Assembly (NCBI GenBank): GCA_037783415.1
Contig: JAZGTN010000167.1
Location: 400,947-464,946, forward strand
Length of the DNA: 64,000 bases
Direction: 5' to 3'
Source of the DNA: Leptasterias polaris
Taxonomy: Eukaryota > Echinodermata > Asteroidea > Forcipulatida > Asteriidae
Shown: positions 1-11,853 of the stretch, piece by piece
Layout of the letters: every line of letters starts with the position of its first letter
Numbering within the stretch: position 1 is the first letter of the stretch
The notes under the pieces: model-generated
The model's input: the letters and a program-made list of their open reading frames with translations, nothing else
Database searches by the model: none
What the model was told of the DNA's origin: nothing
Translations under genes and position numbers: made by a program

Positions 1-1571
1 ATGTCAAATTGAAAGAATACAAAGACCTTCACAAGGGGGGGGAGGTCATCGTTGTATTGCTAAAACTCAGACAGTGGTGTACTAGAACAACTGTATGAAA
101 TCTCGAACTCTTTTCACAGGCAACACATAATGATGTGAAAGTTGCAAGTTGATGGAGTCGATGTACTTTGACGAAGTTGAATGACCGAATTGCCCTTGAA
201 TCATTGAATAAACTAATTTGTCGAATGATTGCTCAACTTTAGAAATTTAATGACTGTCTTTAAATGCATGATTGAATGTTAATTTAAGGGATCATTCATT
301 AAACTAAATGTGTTTTGCAACTGACTTTCGTCGGGAAAACCATAAAGCAAGGTCCTTGCTCTATGGGAAAACCAAACAATGAGTCGCAACTAGATAACCC
401 AACTTTTCGTTTTGTGACCGTTGGCGGCGCACCGCAACCTGAATAACACGCCCTCTTGTGTTTTCTCTCCCTCCTGATGATGCCGACAGTCTCAGAATGC
501 AGATTTTGGAGTGAGTAATTACTCTGTATTTTATGGAACTTTTACAGCTGAATTTATTAGAAGTCATTAAATTCACCCGAAGAGACAGAAGGAAGGAAAG
601 TAGGCGTAAATATCAATCAGGAAGTGGACGGCTAACAAATACAGGTAGACCTACCCGTTAATTTGTTGTTTACACTTGAGTTAATGAAGGCGAAACCTTC
701 CTGCACAGAAGGTCGCTCGTTGCTTTTGCATTTCGCTTGGTGTTTTTACCAAACTGTTACAGAAAGTGTACAAAAGAATATCACAATTGATAGGGTTTGT
801 TTCGCTACTAATGTTAGGTCTGCTGTCGCTTTTTAGTGTTTGTTCGTCAACCCACGGCGCAACGGTGGTCCGCTCAGTGTCACAATAAGTCTAGATAAAT
901 TAAAAAAGACACGCTAAGTGAGCCCGAAATGTAAACACACGGTCCCAATACTGTCTTGGCGTATTTCACACCTAAATGTGATATTCTCCGCATCCTACAA
1001 AAGTCAATGCAAACAGTCGTTGGATTTTAGGCTATGATCTACCTCCCCGAAACAATGTTTGTTTTATTCTTCTGGTCGCGCTTTACTGTTGCCAAGACAA
1101 GCTCACAGCTTGCTCCGGATGCAATCAACTTGCAGACGTATTGTTTCCCATTAGTACAAAGTGAGGGCGCCATCTTTTCAAACAGCAAAACAAGATGAAC
1201 AAAAACCGCACGCGCGTGCCCCCACGGCACATTAATTGGTTCGGATTAATGTGGCACGGGAAGACGCGTGGCATCATGACGTATTTCGGGGTCTTGTTTA
1301 TTGTGCGGTTGATTACGGGAGACCATTATGTAATACAAGTAAACACTGGTAGCGGTTATTGCTGCAAGGCTTTTAGGAAGCGTGTTGGGGATTTAATTTC
1401 CGTCTGTCCAAACTTGATGGTACCTCCATGGGTTCAAACATGGTGCCTGGACCCCAAGAAAAGTAACTGCATTGCTTAACCTGGAACCATGACTACCCCC
1501 TCCACCAGCCGCCACTTCTGCTTGCGACTGCTGTCTTTTCCCCTCCCTTTATCAGCTTGGTGTTAAACTAA
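1..1571. other. Upstream non-coding DNA
   Basis: No coding region, RNA gene or known repeat is recognisable. Short open frames here look random and have no domain signature. The only structure seen is a short hairpin at 340-366, listed separately. Confidence 0.6.
340..366. repeat. Hairpin with 13-bp arms (CCATARAGCAAGG)
   Basis: CCATAAAGCAAGG is followed after one base by CCTTGCTCTATGG, an inverted repeat with one mismatch. The same word recurs as a hairpin at 1623-1647 and as half-sites near 14850 and 40161, so it is a dispersed motif. Confidence 0.6.
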
Positions 1572-1622
1572 AAAGGCAGTGTATACTTTTGGCAATTGTC
1601 AAAGTATCCTCACTTGGTATAT

Positions 1623-1647
1623 CCATAGAGCAAGGGCTGCTCTATGG
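1623..1647. repeat. Perfect 10-bp hairpin in the outer MITE
   Basis: CCATAGAGCA, a 5-nt loop, then TGCTCTATGG. It shares its core with the hairpin at 340-366 and is absent from the other MITE copies, so it looks like a later insertion. Confidence 0.55.
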
Positions 1648-1679
1648 CATATCCATGGAGGTAGGCAACATTATGCAAT

Positions 1680-2065
1680 AAAGGCACTGGACACCTTTGG
1701 TAATTGTCAAAGACCAGTAGGACCTATTCTCACTTGGTGTATCCCAACATATGCATAAAATAACAAACCTGTGAAAATTTGGGCTGAATTGATATTGGTC
1801 ATCGAAGTTGCAAGAAAATAATGAAAGAAAAAACACCCTTGTTGCACAAATTTGTGTGCTTTCAGATGCCAATAATATAAGGCTTCGCTGAAGTCTTTTA
1901 TTATTTGAGTGAGAAATTACCTTTTTCTCAAAAACTACGTAACTTCAGAGGGAGTCGTTTCTCACAATGTTTTATGCTATCAACAGCTCTCCATTGCTCG
2001 TTACCAAGTACGTTTTTATGCTAACAATTGTTTTGAGTAATTACCAATAGTGTCCAGGTGCCTTT
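1680..2065 (+). mobile_element. MITE, about 386 bp, nested copy
   Basis: Terminal inverted repeats start AAAGGCACTGGACACC and end GTGTCCAGGTGCCTTT; the inner part (TTTGGTAATT / AATTACCAAT) also pairs. It encodes no protein and must have been moved by an unseen transposase. It is nearly identical to the copy at 34799-35174 and related to 63387-63734. It lies inside an older copy of the same family. Confidence 0.85.
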
Positions 2066-3429
2066 AGACAACAAACCTCGAGGAAACTTTTGGCAGAATT
2101 GGTCTACGAAGTTGCAAAAACGTAGGCCTAATACAAGAAAAAATACCCTTATAGCTTAGAATTGTGTGCTTTTAGATGCTTGAAAAGGGCTTCATGCCTG
2201 AAGCCTTTCTCAGATGAAAATCTTGGGTGAAAAATTACCTATTTCTCTAAACTTACTACATTACTTCAAAGAGGGTCATTTCTCACTACGTTTTATAATA
2301 TCAACAGCTCTACAGTGCTCTCTACTGAGCAGGTAATTATAACTTGTATGTAGAGTAATTTCCAAAATTATACCCTGCATTTAATACTCTAGTGTGACTC
2401 ACATATATGTTTTACTGTGATTATATGAAACATTGGTTAAAAAGCAGAAAAGACAAACATACCCCCAAAACCCCCTTTCTCTTTGCCCGCCTAAAATGTA
2501 TATTAACAAAACCCAACAACAACAAAACAGACGAGATGAAACATGAACTCATTGGAGCACAACCAAACAGCTCACACGATGAATGCATCACCACCGAAAT
2601 AATGAGTTTTCATTATCACCCTTCATGTCCAGGGGGGCGCTAAACAAGGTCAGACCCATCGAAAATAACAACTAGACCCAGCAAAAAAAATATATATATA
2701 CATAGGCCCTAATCATATAATGCTCAGACAAAAAAATAACCAGGGATGAGGGAGAGTGTGGTGGTGATTGGCAAGCCAACAATCATCTCTATAATAGTTT
2801 GGAGATCTGCCAGTCGCACCTGTCCCGAAAACTAATTCTTCCGGAGTCCCTTTGTCGTACCCTCGTCACCGAACAATAGCCCCGCCACGTGTCGGGGCGC
2901 AACGGCATGCGACCCCTTCACTGACAATCGGTTTTTCATAGTTTTTTTGTTTTCTTCTGGGATGGGGCTGGCGCGTTATCTATTTGGATGTCTTATTACC
3001 ATTACAAAAGTTGTTGTTGTCTGGTCTGTTTGCCAGTAAGCCCTATATTTGCCAATGAGCCGTGCCAGTCTGCTCATTGCAACTTTAATATAATTATTAT
3101 TTTTTTTTTTAACATTAGTTAAAATCTATCCAGACCCAATTTGGTTAACGACTTCAACTAAATTATAATTTCATTGTAATGACCTTATGAAAAAATAATA
3201 TAGGTCCCTGTATAAAATAAAAGATTATCAAATTATAGTACAGCACGGTTCGCTTAACTATGGTGTGACGAAACACAGATATGGTGTAGCACCAACATAC
3301 GCATGCCAGTGTCTCCATGGTATCACAGACCGTACAGGGTTGTAGTTGTACCTTATCTTGATTCAAAGAGAGTAAGCGTTTCCCAATATATCACGGGAGT
3401 TTGCCTATACCAACTACTGTACACTCCAA

Positions 3430-3545
3430 AAACTGTGGGTCAGAATCGATCCGGATTTGCGTCTCATGGGGCCGCGAGGCATTTTGGGGTTAGACCCGCA
3501 TTCTGTGTCAAAATTACCCAGAAATGAGGCAGAATCCGAGGTCAT
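3430..3545. repeat. Dispersed GGGTCA / AGAATCCGG repeat, copy 1
   Basis: The segment is built of alternating GGGTCA or GGGTTAGACC words and fragments like CAGAATC, CGGATTTGCGTC and CATTCTGTGTCAAAATTACCC. The same vocabulary recurs at 6680-6860, 17083-17230 and 36905-37110. No terminal structure is evident. Confidence 0.55.
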
Positions 3546-4626
3546 GCCATTTTAAACCACATTCCTGAACAGCCTGTCTCAAAAATTAGTGTACCGTACC
3601 TTCAATAGAAAAATCAAGCGTTACAAATAAACATTGTTGAGCACTAGTTTGCCAAAATACAAACCACTGTCCAGCACTTTGTCTTGATTAATTAGATCAG
3701 ACAGTCAGCTATCCAATAATTGTGTTTTATTTGGCATAGGGACTATTATGCTACGGCGATTACTTAACTCCCTCATCCTTTGCCCTACTGTCTTTTCAAT
3801 AACATTGACCTGAATTTTCAGTAGTCTGTGATTCCTTTCTTCACGTTGTCCTATAATGTGAAACTATTTTTGGGGCGTATGAGTATAGCATGTACGTTTT
3901 ACCGGTGCTTGTACAAGTACTGTCAACGATTTACCTTATATATTGGATCTTACAGCAAGAAAACCAGTATAAGTGGATGCTTTCTTAGAGCACTGGTTTT
4001 TAGTATTACTCAATGTGCTGTACTATTTTTTTCATTCAAACACCAAAACACAACAACCACAGCAAGCCATGGTGATTTTGTACATTATTCTTCAAAGCTC
4101 CCATGTGTTCAGCTACACAAACGAAGATTAATTATCCTGTCAGTTGGAGAAACTCTGAAGTTTGGGGAATTATTATGATGAATAATTGCTTGAGGCTCGA
4201 GTGAGCGACATGTCGATAAGTCACCCTGAGAAGTTCTATCAGTCCAAAATTGGCTGCTTGCGGCTCATAGAGATGTGCATCGCATGCCATCGCAGTCATG
4301 AAGATACGGAATGACTTGGGAATTAATAGTCGTGCAATCGGTAACTGGAGCGAGTAAAGGAAATACATTAAACCGACAGTTTCGATCATGGTATGGTGTG
4401 GCGTATTATCGGTTGGCAGGAAGAGTATACACGGTTTTTTCAGGAAGAAAAAAACAAACACCCGAACAAATAAAAACGAGGTTTCATGATTTGTATCTGG
4501 TGTTGTGCACGATCATGATGCTTCATGGGATTTGGTGTATTTTCTCGCGTACTGTTATGTCGGAGACGGATGTACTAAATATCTGGACATTGTTTCGGTA
4601 GCCTACTTGTATTACATTGGTGGTAA

Positions 4627-4681
4627 CCCCCCCCCCCCCCCTTTATTCTGGGGTGGGCTGGCTGGGAAGGGGGGGGGGGGG
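4627..4681. repeat. C15 ... G13 homopolymer pair
   Basis: A run of 15 C (4627-4641) is followed 27 bp later by a run of 13 G (4669-4681), so the two can pair in a hairpin or form G-quadruplex/i-motif structures. Run lengths in an assembly may be inexact. Confidence 0.8.
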
Positions 4682-5812
4682 TGTCAGGTTTTGGGGGATG
4701 CTTTTGTAACAACTGGCATTTCAGGATGTGATGACAATGTGAACTCAGTGACATGACCAGACACGTTCCTTGCTTTACCGATTAATAACGTGTATACACC
4801 ACGACCACGCCAGTAAATAGGCACTCCATGCCCGTTGGGGTTAGTTTATTGGTTTGGGGGCCAGAACAGACCTCCCCTAGCCGGATATCCATTCGGATAC
4901 TGTAGCTGCAAATCTGAAATACACTGCCTTGTCCAGTTTTTACAAGTCTTGAACTGAACTTCCGGGAACCTTTTAGAACCGTTGAGTTAATTGATTGTTG
5001 TGTGTGTTATTTTTTTTTCTTCAAACATAAACGACTTTTTTAATATGGACACTTTGGAATTACACAATACCTCACAATATATAAGTAATAATCGATCTGA
5101 ACTTCCGTTGTATTGTCGTTGTGCCGGCCAATATAATAATATCGCCCAAGTATCGTTAAGCTAATGCAATATTTACAAGAAGTTTGGTGAGATTTCAAGT
5201 TGGGATTCCATTCTAGTCATATTATAACGGCACCTGGTGAATTTCTGTCAGTGCTTTGTAACACTGGAAATTATTTGCTTTATTATTTATGAACAAACGA
5301 AAGTCAAATATACTGACGATTTGTACTACGAAGAAGAAAAATACATTGGGCTACATCACACAACAGTTCTAGATCGCGGTGTATCCTTTTCTCGTTAAGT
5401 CTCGCGCGTTCTCGAGGTCAACTTGCCTGGCCTTGTGACCTCCTGATCCTGTGCACGAGTGATAAAGGATACCGATTCTCGTCTAATAAAATGGGATCAG
5501 TCTATGTTTACCGCCCAGCCTCGATTTGGTTACATCATAGTCCTTGCTAAACGACTGTACTGATTGGAGTTGGGAGATCAAATGGCCGCGCGCACCGTGA
5601 CGATATACTGTAGCCGTTTTCCAAACTATGATTTGAGCTCAGGCTTGAGCTATAGGCTCCGTCAGCTATTTAGAAAAACGTGTGTTCATCTGATGGGATT
5701 TCACACAGGCGGACTGAGACCAAAGCCCAAAGCCGTGATTTCGCAAAGGGCTTATGGCCATTTCCGTAAAGGCTTGCCTTTTGGTTTCGGCTTTAGGGAC
5801 CGTCCCACCCGT

Positions 5813-6008
5813 GGGCCCAATTTCATAGAGCTGCTTAAGCACAAAAAGTAGCTAAGCACAACAACATTTCGCTTACCAGAATAAGGTTACCAGCCAAACT
5901 ATATTATGTCACATGTACAATTTGTGACTGGTATCCTGCTCATTTCTGCTTAGCAGACAATTGTTAAGCAATATTTTCTGCTTAAGCAGCTCTATGAAAT
6001 TGGGCCCT
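5813..6008. mobile_element. Foldback MITE, about 196 bp
   Basis: The left end GGGCCCAATTTCATAGAGC (into TGCTTAAGCA) is inverted at the right end as TGCTTAAGCAGCTCTATG followed by AAATTGGGCCC. The inside repeats CTTAGC/GCTTA words. A diverged relative is at 28618-28805. It has no coding capacity. Confidence 0.8.
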
Positions 6009-7979
6009 GTTTTATAAAGTCCAGTACCGAACGTGTTCTCGAAAAGGGCCGATATGCAAGTTCGACAATGAATCGTGTAGTGGTGGACTATTGGTCGGTG
6101 GCTGCACAGCTCACTGACAATAATGAAGAGCGAACTTCGTGGTTGAAGCATATAAGTGACTATAGACTTTTGTAAGGGAGTACAGAAGTTTAAATTATTC
6201 TCACATTTTCGTTTTATTTGCAAACCCATTCGGCATAGCAAAACAGTCGCCATTTTGCAACAACTCCCGCGTCGTGGTTTTCGTGCACTGTGTCACAGGA
6301 AGAACAAATTAAAAAGACTCGAGAGCGAGACTACCAAGTGAGATGCAACCCACAGTCAGCATAGTTTACTAGAGGGGCCTAGCCATGAAACTATAGAAGG
6401 TTTCGAGTCAAGATAGTTCAACAATAGGCGACGTCATTTGAAAAGTTTTTATTTAAGCCTACTCGACAAAAAAACAAAAAAACAAGATTAATACAATAAC
6501 ATCCTATAAAAACGCAATTGAAATACCATTTCCCGGAACTTATGTTACCATCTTTGGCACAATTCCAAACTAAAGTAACAGATGAGCTGCAAAAATTGCA
6601 CCATACAATAGGCCTACTTTCTTTCACTGAAGCCCATTTGAACACGAAGCAAAACAGGACTAAAACTCCTGGCTCAGAATCCCGTGTCCAATGGGACCTG
6701 ACCCCCATTTCTGGGTCAGTGTGACCGTCCATAAAAATGACCCAGAATTAGATCAAATTGACGCAGAATTCAAGCTGAATTCCAATTTTTAAAAACCAGT
6801 TTGACGGACCCGCAACATGGATCAGCGGCCCCCTAGAACCAGACCCTGGATCCGGATCAAGTCTGACACAGAAGCTTATGGAAGGTAAACCTAGTTCTAC
6901 CTCCCCCTCCACCAAGAAAAAAGAAAGAAAGACAAGACACAAGCCTCCTAAACAACCAAACCATATTACCCAGGCTATCTCTCAAATTCGACATTCAATG
7001 CAATACAGGATTACGCGGCTGGTTTACATGAGTAGGCCCATGGAGGGAGTATCGGTTTACTGAGTTTGTGTTGCGGTCATGAGCGCTAAATCATGAATAG
7101 AATATTGCCACCCCCAACAAAATCTAATGTAAAAAAAAAAGATTATTAGTTTTCAAGCTGAACTCATTCAACTTTAAATGCACGTGTCTCTTTGGGATTT
7201 TATTTTTTAAAGATTCGGCATTTTACCCTTCAATAGACTGTCGATAAAAGGGCCGACTCGTCACAAAGCTCTATACCCATTGACGCATACTGCAGATAGT
7301 TCCGGTATGATATTACAAAAAAAGGCAACTACTACTTCATTAAAAAAAAAACCCATACTCTATTGCATTTAAGGAAAAAATAACTTGCACCGAACAATGA
7401 ATTTGGGTAGTTTTTATGGGCACTCTTTCCACTGTATTCAAACTCAATCTGGCCTCTATTCAAATATATTGTTGTACATAATAACCTTGATATAGCCTAG
7501 TATGCCTGACTGACATTTCAACGGACCAATAATGCATATTCTGAAACAACAAAGTTGTATTTTTACTTCTAAGGTTGTCAAAACAGACGCGGGTTTTACA
7601 TTATCCATCTTGTTTTCTTTGTCTGGTCCTTTTTTGTGTGTAACTCTTTTGACATGGAGCCATTTAGCTATGAGCCTTTAAAATTTGTTTATTTGATAAA
7701 CCGTTTATTTTTTTATTTGTACATGGATTTCAGCTTCCACTTTCATGACACAATTGTGTTCTATAGCTCTATGAAGAGACACGTGCACGTTTTTAATGTT
7801 TGCAAATATTTTGATTATAAATAATATATTGTGATATTTTTTAATGCTGAGTTCTCGTTTTGTTATTGTGGCCTGGGTTCAACTTCAATCATGACCACAA
7901 AGCACGAGTTGTCAATATCGCAAAAGTGATTTGAATTGTGACATCACACTTTGCTAAGCAATTAATTTTAATACACATC
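6009..7979. other. Non-coding DNA
   Basis: No gene is supported. It contains the dispersed repeat at 6680-6860 and AT-rich low-complexity sequence from about 7120 to 7850. Confidence 0.5.
6680..6860. repeat. Dispersed GGGTCA / AGAATCCGG repeat, copy 2
   Basis: It carries CAGAATCCCGTG, CCTGACCCCCATTTCTGG, GACCCAGAATTAG, GACGCAGAATTC and TGGATCCGGATC. This is the same mixed-orientation vocabulary as near 3430, 17083 and 36905. Confidence 0.6.
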
Positions 7980-8367
7980 TTAAAGTGACACGTTGCCTTG
8001 AATCGATCGAGTTGGTCTATGAAAAGCGTTTGTAACCGTTTGTTATAAAATGCATATGGTTAGCAGAAAGATGTTTTAAAAGTAGAATACAATGATCCAC
8101 ACAAAATGCCTCGAAATTGCGTGGTTTTCTTGTTACATTGCGAACTAACACGGTCCGCCATTTTGTGGAGTCAAGAATTTGACTCCACAAAATGGCGTGC
8201 CGACGATGTAAAAGGAAAACCACGCAATTTCGAGGCATATTTGTGTGGATCATTATATTCTACTTTTAAAACAGCATTCTATATAACTATATGCATTTCA
8301 TAACAAACGGTTTCAAACGCTTTTCATAGACCAACTCGACCGATACAAAGGCAAGGTGTCCCTTTAA
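7980..8367. mobile_element. Long-palindrome MITE, 388 bp
   Basis: This is almost one large inverted repeat: arms of about 190 bp run from TTAAAGTGACACGTTGCC to GGCAAGGTGTCCCTTTAA and meet near 8178 (CCATTTTGTGGAGTC / GACTCCACAAAATGG). It would fold into a long cruciform. Flanking TTAA is included in both ends and may be the target duplication. A decayed relative is at 16707-17066. Confidence 0.85.
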
Positions 8368-9982
8368 GATCAATCTATAGTTCTGTGTGAAATCGGGCCC
8401 AGGGTATTTTGTGAATATTCTATGTTAAAATAAATGAACAAATTGCTGTCTGCAGTTGTTTATGCAAAATACTCGACTAGATAACCATCAACAAGACAAA
8501 ATGAATGTTATTTATTCTGATTCCGGCATTGATAGAGCAAGAATTCAAGGTTATGGTGTAGGCCTACATGGTTTATTGTGTTTACCAAGAAACCCCAATT
8601 GATTCCGAATTCGTGTCTCAACTTGAAGACTTTAAACCCTTCTCAACAATTCCGTATGATCATCAAGTGAATAAGCCACACCCCTTGGCCTAGTCTTTTG
8701 TGTTGGTTTTGATAGTAGAGTGGCCTAGTCACGTGCTATTCATTCACATGTTGACCAGGGGTTGGTACACACTGCCTGCACGAACGGCCGGCCGCCACCT
8801 GTCAATCAACCGTGGAGCACGTGCTGTGACTGGCCAGGGCGCACCCTGATTGGTTCGTTGCTACTACCGCTTGGGTTCAGCAACGCGTCAGGCTCGCGAG
8901 CCCTTCTTTACCAGCGATCCCCCCGTGTTTTAGACCCCTCCGTGCACCGCTAGCTTCAAGTAGCGAAACAACCGCCTTGAAAACGGAAGCGTGTGGCAAG
9001 TGTGGGATCAGACCGCATTGCATGCCGAGGATTTTCTTTCTTAATTTTACAGCCGGCCCATTATTTTCATCCACTCTTCTGTTTCAACTGATCGTTTCTT
9101 TACGAGAATAAGCTTGGACCAGCTCATTCTTGAAGACATTCATGAGTTTGTGTGAGACTGTATACACATCAACATCTGTAGTTCGTGAATTCCATCTCTT
9201 TGTCGGCGTGTGTGTGTGTGTGTACTTCTTATTCGAACCCAACGGGCTTTGGGTGCTGGAAGGTCGGGTTGAACGCCAACTATTCTGTGATCCATTTATT
9301 ATTGTGGGGAGACAATTTTACAGTCGCCTATAATTTTTTTCAAACAAATATGGAATGGATCGTACTGGATTTATAGGGGCCGTCCCAAATCGATCACAGC
9401 AAGGTAACTATCATTTCAGCTTTTGTTTGGTCCACCATTGTCAATGTTTACATTTTTATGTTTCTAGGTGAAGTTTGACTGCACTCGTGTAGTCGTTGTT
9501 TTGTACATCAAAGTGTACTGTGTTATCTGGGTACACGATTCTGCACTGCTTGTGTACAGAAAAAGCACGCACGGGGGGTGAAGAAAAAAACGCAAAATCT
9601 TTTGGCTGTGTATTTTGTTTTTTGTTTTGTTATAAGCCACATCATGTGGACACTTGGCTTATGTTAACACAGCTGCCGCTCTGTAGATATGACGTAGCGA
9701 TACCGAGCCAAAGTGCTAATGTGCACCAGTGCGGAAAATCCTTGGTTAAAAACATTATATTCGGTAGAAATTCGATTTTTCCCCTCTCGTCTTTTTTGTT
9801 ATAATCATCAACATTACATTGTCTGATAAATGGAATGGAGAGGGGAAATTTGTCCGTTAACAGGGGGTGCACAAGACAATAAACCCAACGAAGCGTTCAA
9901 GTGCATTTCTTTGAAAATGTCACGGCAACATTTACTGTACTACTAGTAGTATACTGCCAACCAACTGTTTGAACTTGCAGGT

Positions 9983-10005
9983 GGGGGGGGGGGGGGGGGG
10001 GGGGG
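9983..10005. repeat. Poly(G), 23 nt
   Basis: An uninterrupted G run followed by TGGG, about 245 bp upstream of the possible exon 1. Confidence 0.9.
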
Positions 10006-10072
10006 TGGGTATCATTTTCCAGAATACTAGATTGATTTGCTCACTCCATTTCGCGTTGCAGTAATTTATTTG

Positions 10073-10082
10073 TATAATATAT
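10073..10082 (+). promoter_or_regulatory. TATA-like element upstream of possible exon 1
   Basis: TATAATATAT lies about 170 bp before the ATG at 10250. Such words are common in AT-rich DNA, so the call depends entirely on exon 1 being right. Confidence 0.15.
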
Positions 10083-10249
10083 GTGCTTTGTTTGCCACCT
10101 AATGAGTAAACTAATTGAAATCTTCCCAAACTTTTCTTTTGAAAAAAAAATGATGGCTGCACAGACAAGGATTGTTGAGGACATAAACCTGATTTTACCT
10201 CTTCTGATGTCTTTCTAAATACCGGAGCCGGAACACCTCGTTTCACACC

Positions 10250-10267
10250 ATGAAACAAACACAGAGG
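10250..10267 (+). CDS. Possible exon 1 of the bHLH-Orange gene (MKQTQR)
   Basis: An ATG in good Kozak context (CACACCATG, A at -3) opens six codons, M-K-Q-T-Q-R, ending exactly in phase 0 at AGG followed by a strong donor GTGAGT. Exon 2 must be entered in phase 0 and has no in-frame ATG, so a short initiating exon is needed upstream. An in-frame TGA lies about 45 nt before the ATG. Very short first exons before the basic region are known in Helt-type genes. The match could be chance: the window offers many donors and so short a peptide has no signature. Other strong donors checked at 507, 13127 and 15775 gave the wrong phase. Confidence 0.4.
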
Positions 10268-10582
10268 GTGAGTAACAACTCCTTTGAACAATTGTTTTTT
10301 TCGTCAGTTCTCAAAACAATGACCGAGATGTTAACTAATTCATGTGCCCTTGTGTTAAAGAAAAGTCCGTTCGTGCTTTAGTAATTCACATATTATAGGA
10401 AAGGTCACCATCAATTAATTAAAACATATTCAACATAAATTAAGTTACTGTAGTGACTGAAGAGCTGCCGACCACAAAGTCACTCAGTTATTGTTTGTCA
10501 TATGTTTAATTTATATGATAAAACGACATTTAAAAAACCCAAAGGTGATTAAAAGCGTTCTTTTATAAGTTGGTCAAATTAC

Positions 10583-10596
10583 TAGGCCTAGGCCTA
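10583..10596. repeat. Overlapping TAGGCCTA doublet
   Basis: Two octamers share a TA: TA-GGCC-TA-GGCC-TA. This is one of two doublets in the window; see the finding on TAGGCCTA for all positions. Confidence 0.9.
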
Positions 10597-11829
10597 ACCC
10601 GAAAGATCTAAAATTGACAATAACAATTGCAGACAAATTAAAGACCAATTTTTGGGGTTCTGAATTAATTGCAATTTACATCTCTCTAGTCTTACATGCG
10701 CTTCTAACAGTTTAAAAATAACAATAAAATCAATCATAACCAGCAGGAAATATTTGTCATAATCCACACCCATGAATGAGTAGAACTTTAGGTCTTATAA
10801 TAAGGATTAAAAGATTAGTTTGAAATTTCTATCACAAGGGGGCGCTTTAAGAAATAAATACAAGTAAAAACTTCGTTTGTAATTTATTTAGGTCAGGTAT
10901 TTGCTCGTAGTCAAATATTTATTCCAAATATAATGCGGTTGAAACATTATTAATTTTTGACACTTAATCAAGGAGGTGGCCAAGAAGTGTCTAAATTTGC
11001 TGAAAAATTAAAAGCAATGACGCCTTTAAACTGTTTGCTTCCAACAATTTGTATACAAAATGACAGATAAAGCATTCAGAATAACGAGTGCACAAGACAC
11101 CCAACCACTATTCTGCTACATCACACAATGCACGAGTGATACAGTTACTCGACTTTTGGAAACAATTATTATTTCGGGGTTGGACCGAGATTGCAGAAGT
11201 TATCGCAACTTTGCATAATTTAAACAGAAAGATGAAAAGGAAGCAGGGAATAGAATACCGTAAAGAAGGTCGCAACAATAAAAACGTTTGTGTGACTCCT
11301 TTTTGTAAAATCACAACTGGGTAACGGATATACGACAGTCTGAATGCGTGCCAAAACGTCCACTTTGAGAACACTATCTTCTTCTTCTTTTTCTGAGGGT
11401 AGGCCTACCGTGTTTATTTCTTTTTTAATCTCGAGGGATTTGGACGTGCACGGGTTTTGTTACCGTATCAAATGGAACGGTGAATTTTATGGGGCTATAT
11501 ATACATTGCTAACAATATTACTTATTTATATAGGTAATATAAAATATCTACTATATGTCTAACAAATTAACTATTTATACTAATATAGGGTTTCTGTTAC
11601 TTGGTTTTTGTAACACTCTTGAGGGATATATTGGCTCGTGATAATACATTAATATCCAATATCCTTTCTCGGCTCACCAAAGTCTTTTTCGGAGTTGGAA
11701 ATGCCACGAGCATATTTTAAAGACTTCATTGTTAGAAGTGTCACAGTGCACAGCATAAAAAACCACCCAAGAATACCAAACGAATTTGGTGCTTGGTAAT
11801 TCAACTTCGGGTAAGATTTATTTCTATAG

Positions 11830-11853
11830 CCCCCCCCCCCCCCCCCCCCCCCC
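11830..11853. repeat. Poly(C), 24 nt
   Basis: Uninterrupted C run, the reverse-strand equivalent of the G runs elsewhere in the window. Confidence 0.9.

Larger units (their letters stand above)
1572..2382 (+). mobile_element. Older MITE copy interrupted by a younger one
   Basis: The left end (AAAGGCAGTGTATAC) and the right part from 2066 to 2382 are diverged halves of the element seen more intact at 1680-2065 and 34799-35174. The halves meet where the consensus reads CAACATATGCATAAAATAAC, and the younger copy sits exactly there. The left half also carries a 10-bp hairpin at 1623-1647 absent from other copies. At 2123-2130 this copy has TAGGCCTA where sister copies have a simple TA. The element is non-coding and non-autonomous. 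Confidence 0.75.
2383..5812. other. Non-coding DNA
   Basis: No gene is supported. Besides the repeats listed separately (3430-3545, 4627-4681) it holds an A/T stretch with (TA)n near 2690 and a poly-T near 3100. The stretch 5640-5810, with GAGC/GGCTT words in both orientations, may be a worn foldback element. Confidence 0.5.
8368..10249. other. Non-coding DNA, possible upstream regulatory sequence
   Basis: No gene is seen. The stretch 8755-9060 is locally GC- and CpG-rich for this window and holds an E-box CACCTG, a palindromic CACGTG and an inverted CCAAT box (GATTGGTT). It lies about 1.2-1.5 kb before the possible exon 1. A (GT)n run is at 9208-9223. A regulatory role is inference. Confidence 0.3.

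Noticed and set aside
9351..9404. ATG followed by donor AAG|GTAACT as exon 1
   Set aside because: The frame is in the right phase but has a TAG at codon 9.
9932..10291. 119-residue minus-strand open frame opposite the candidate exon 1
   Set aside because: It includes poly-Pro from the G run and shows no domain.
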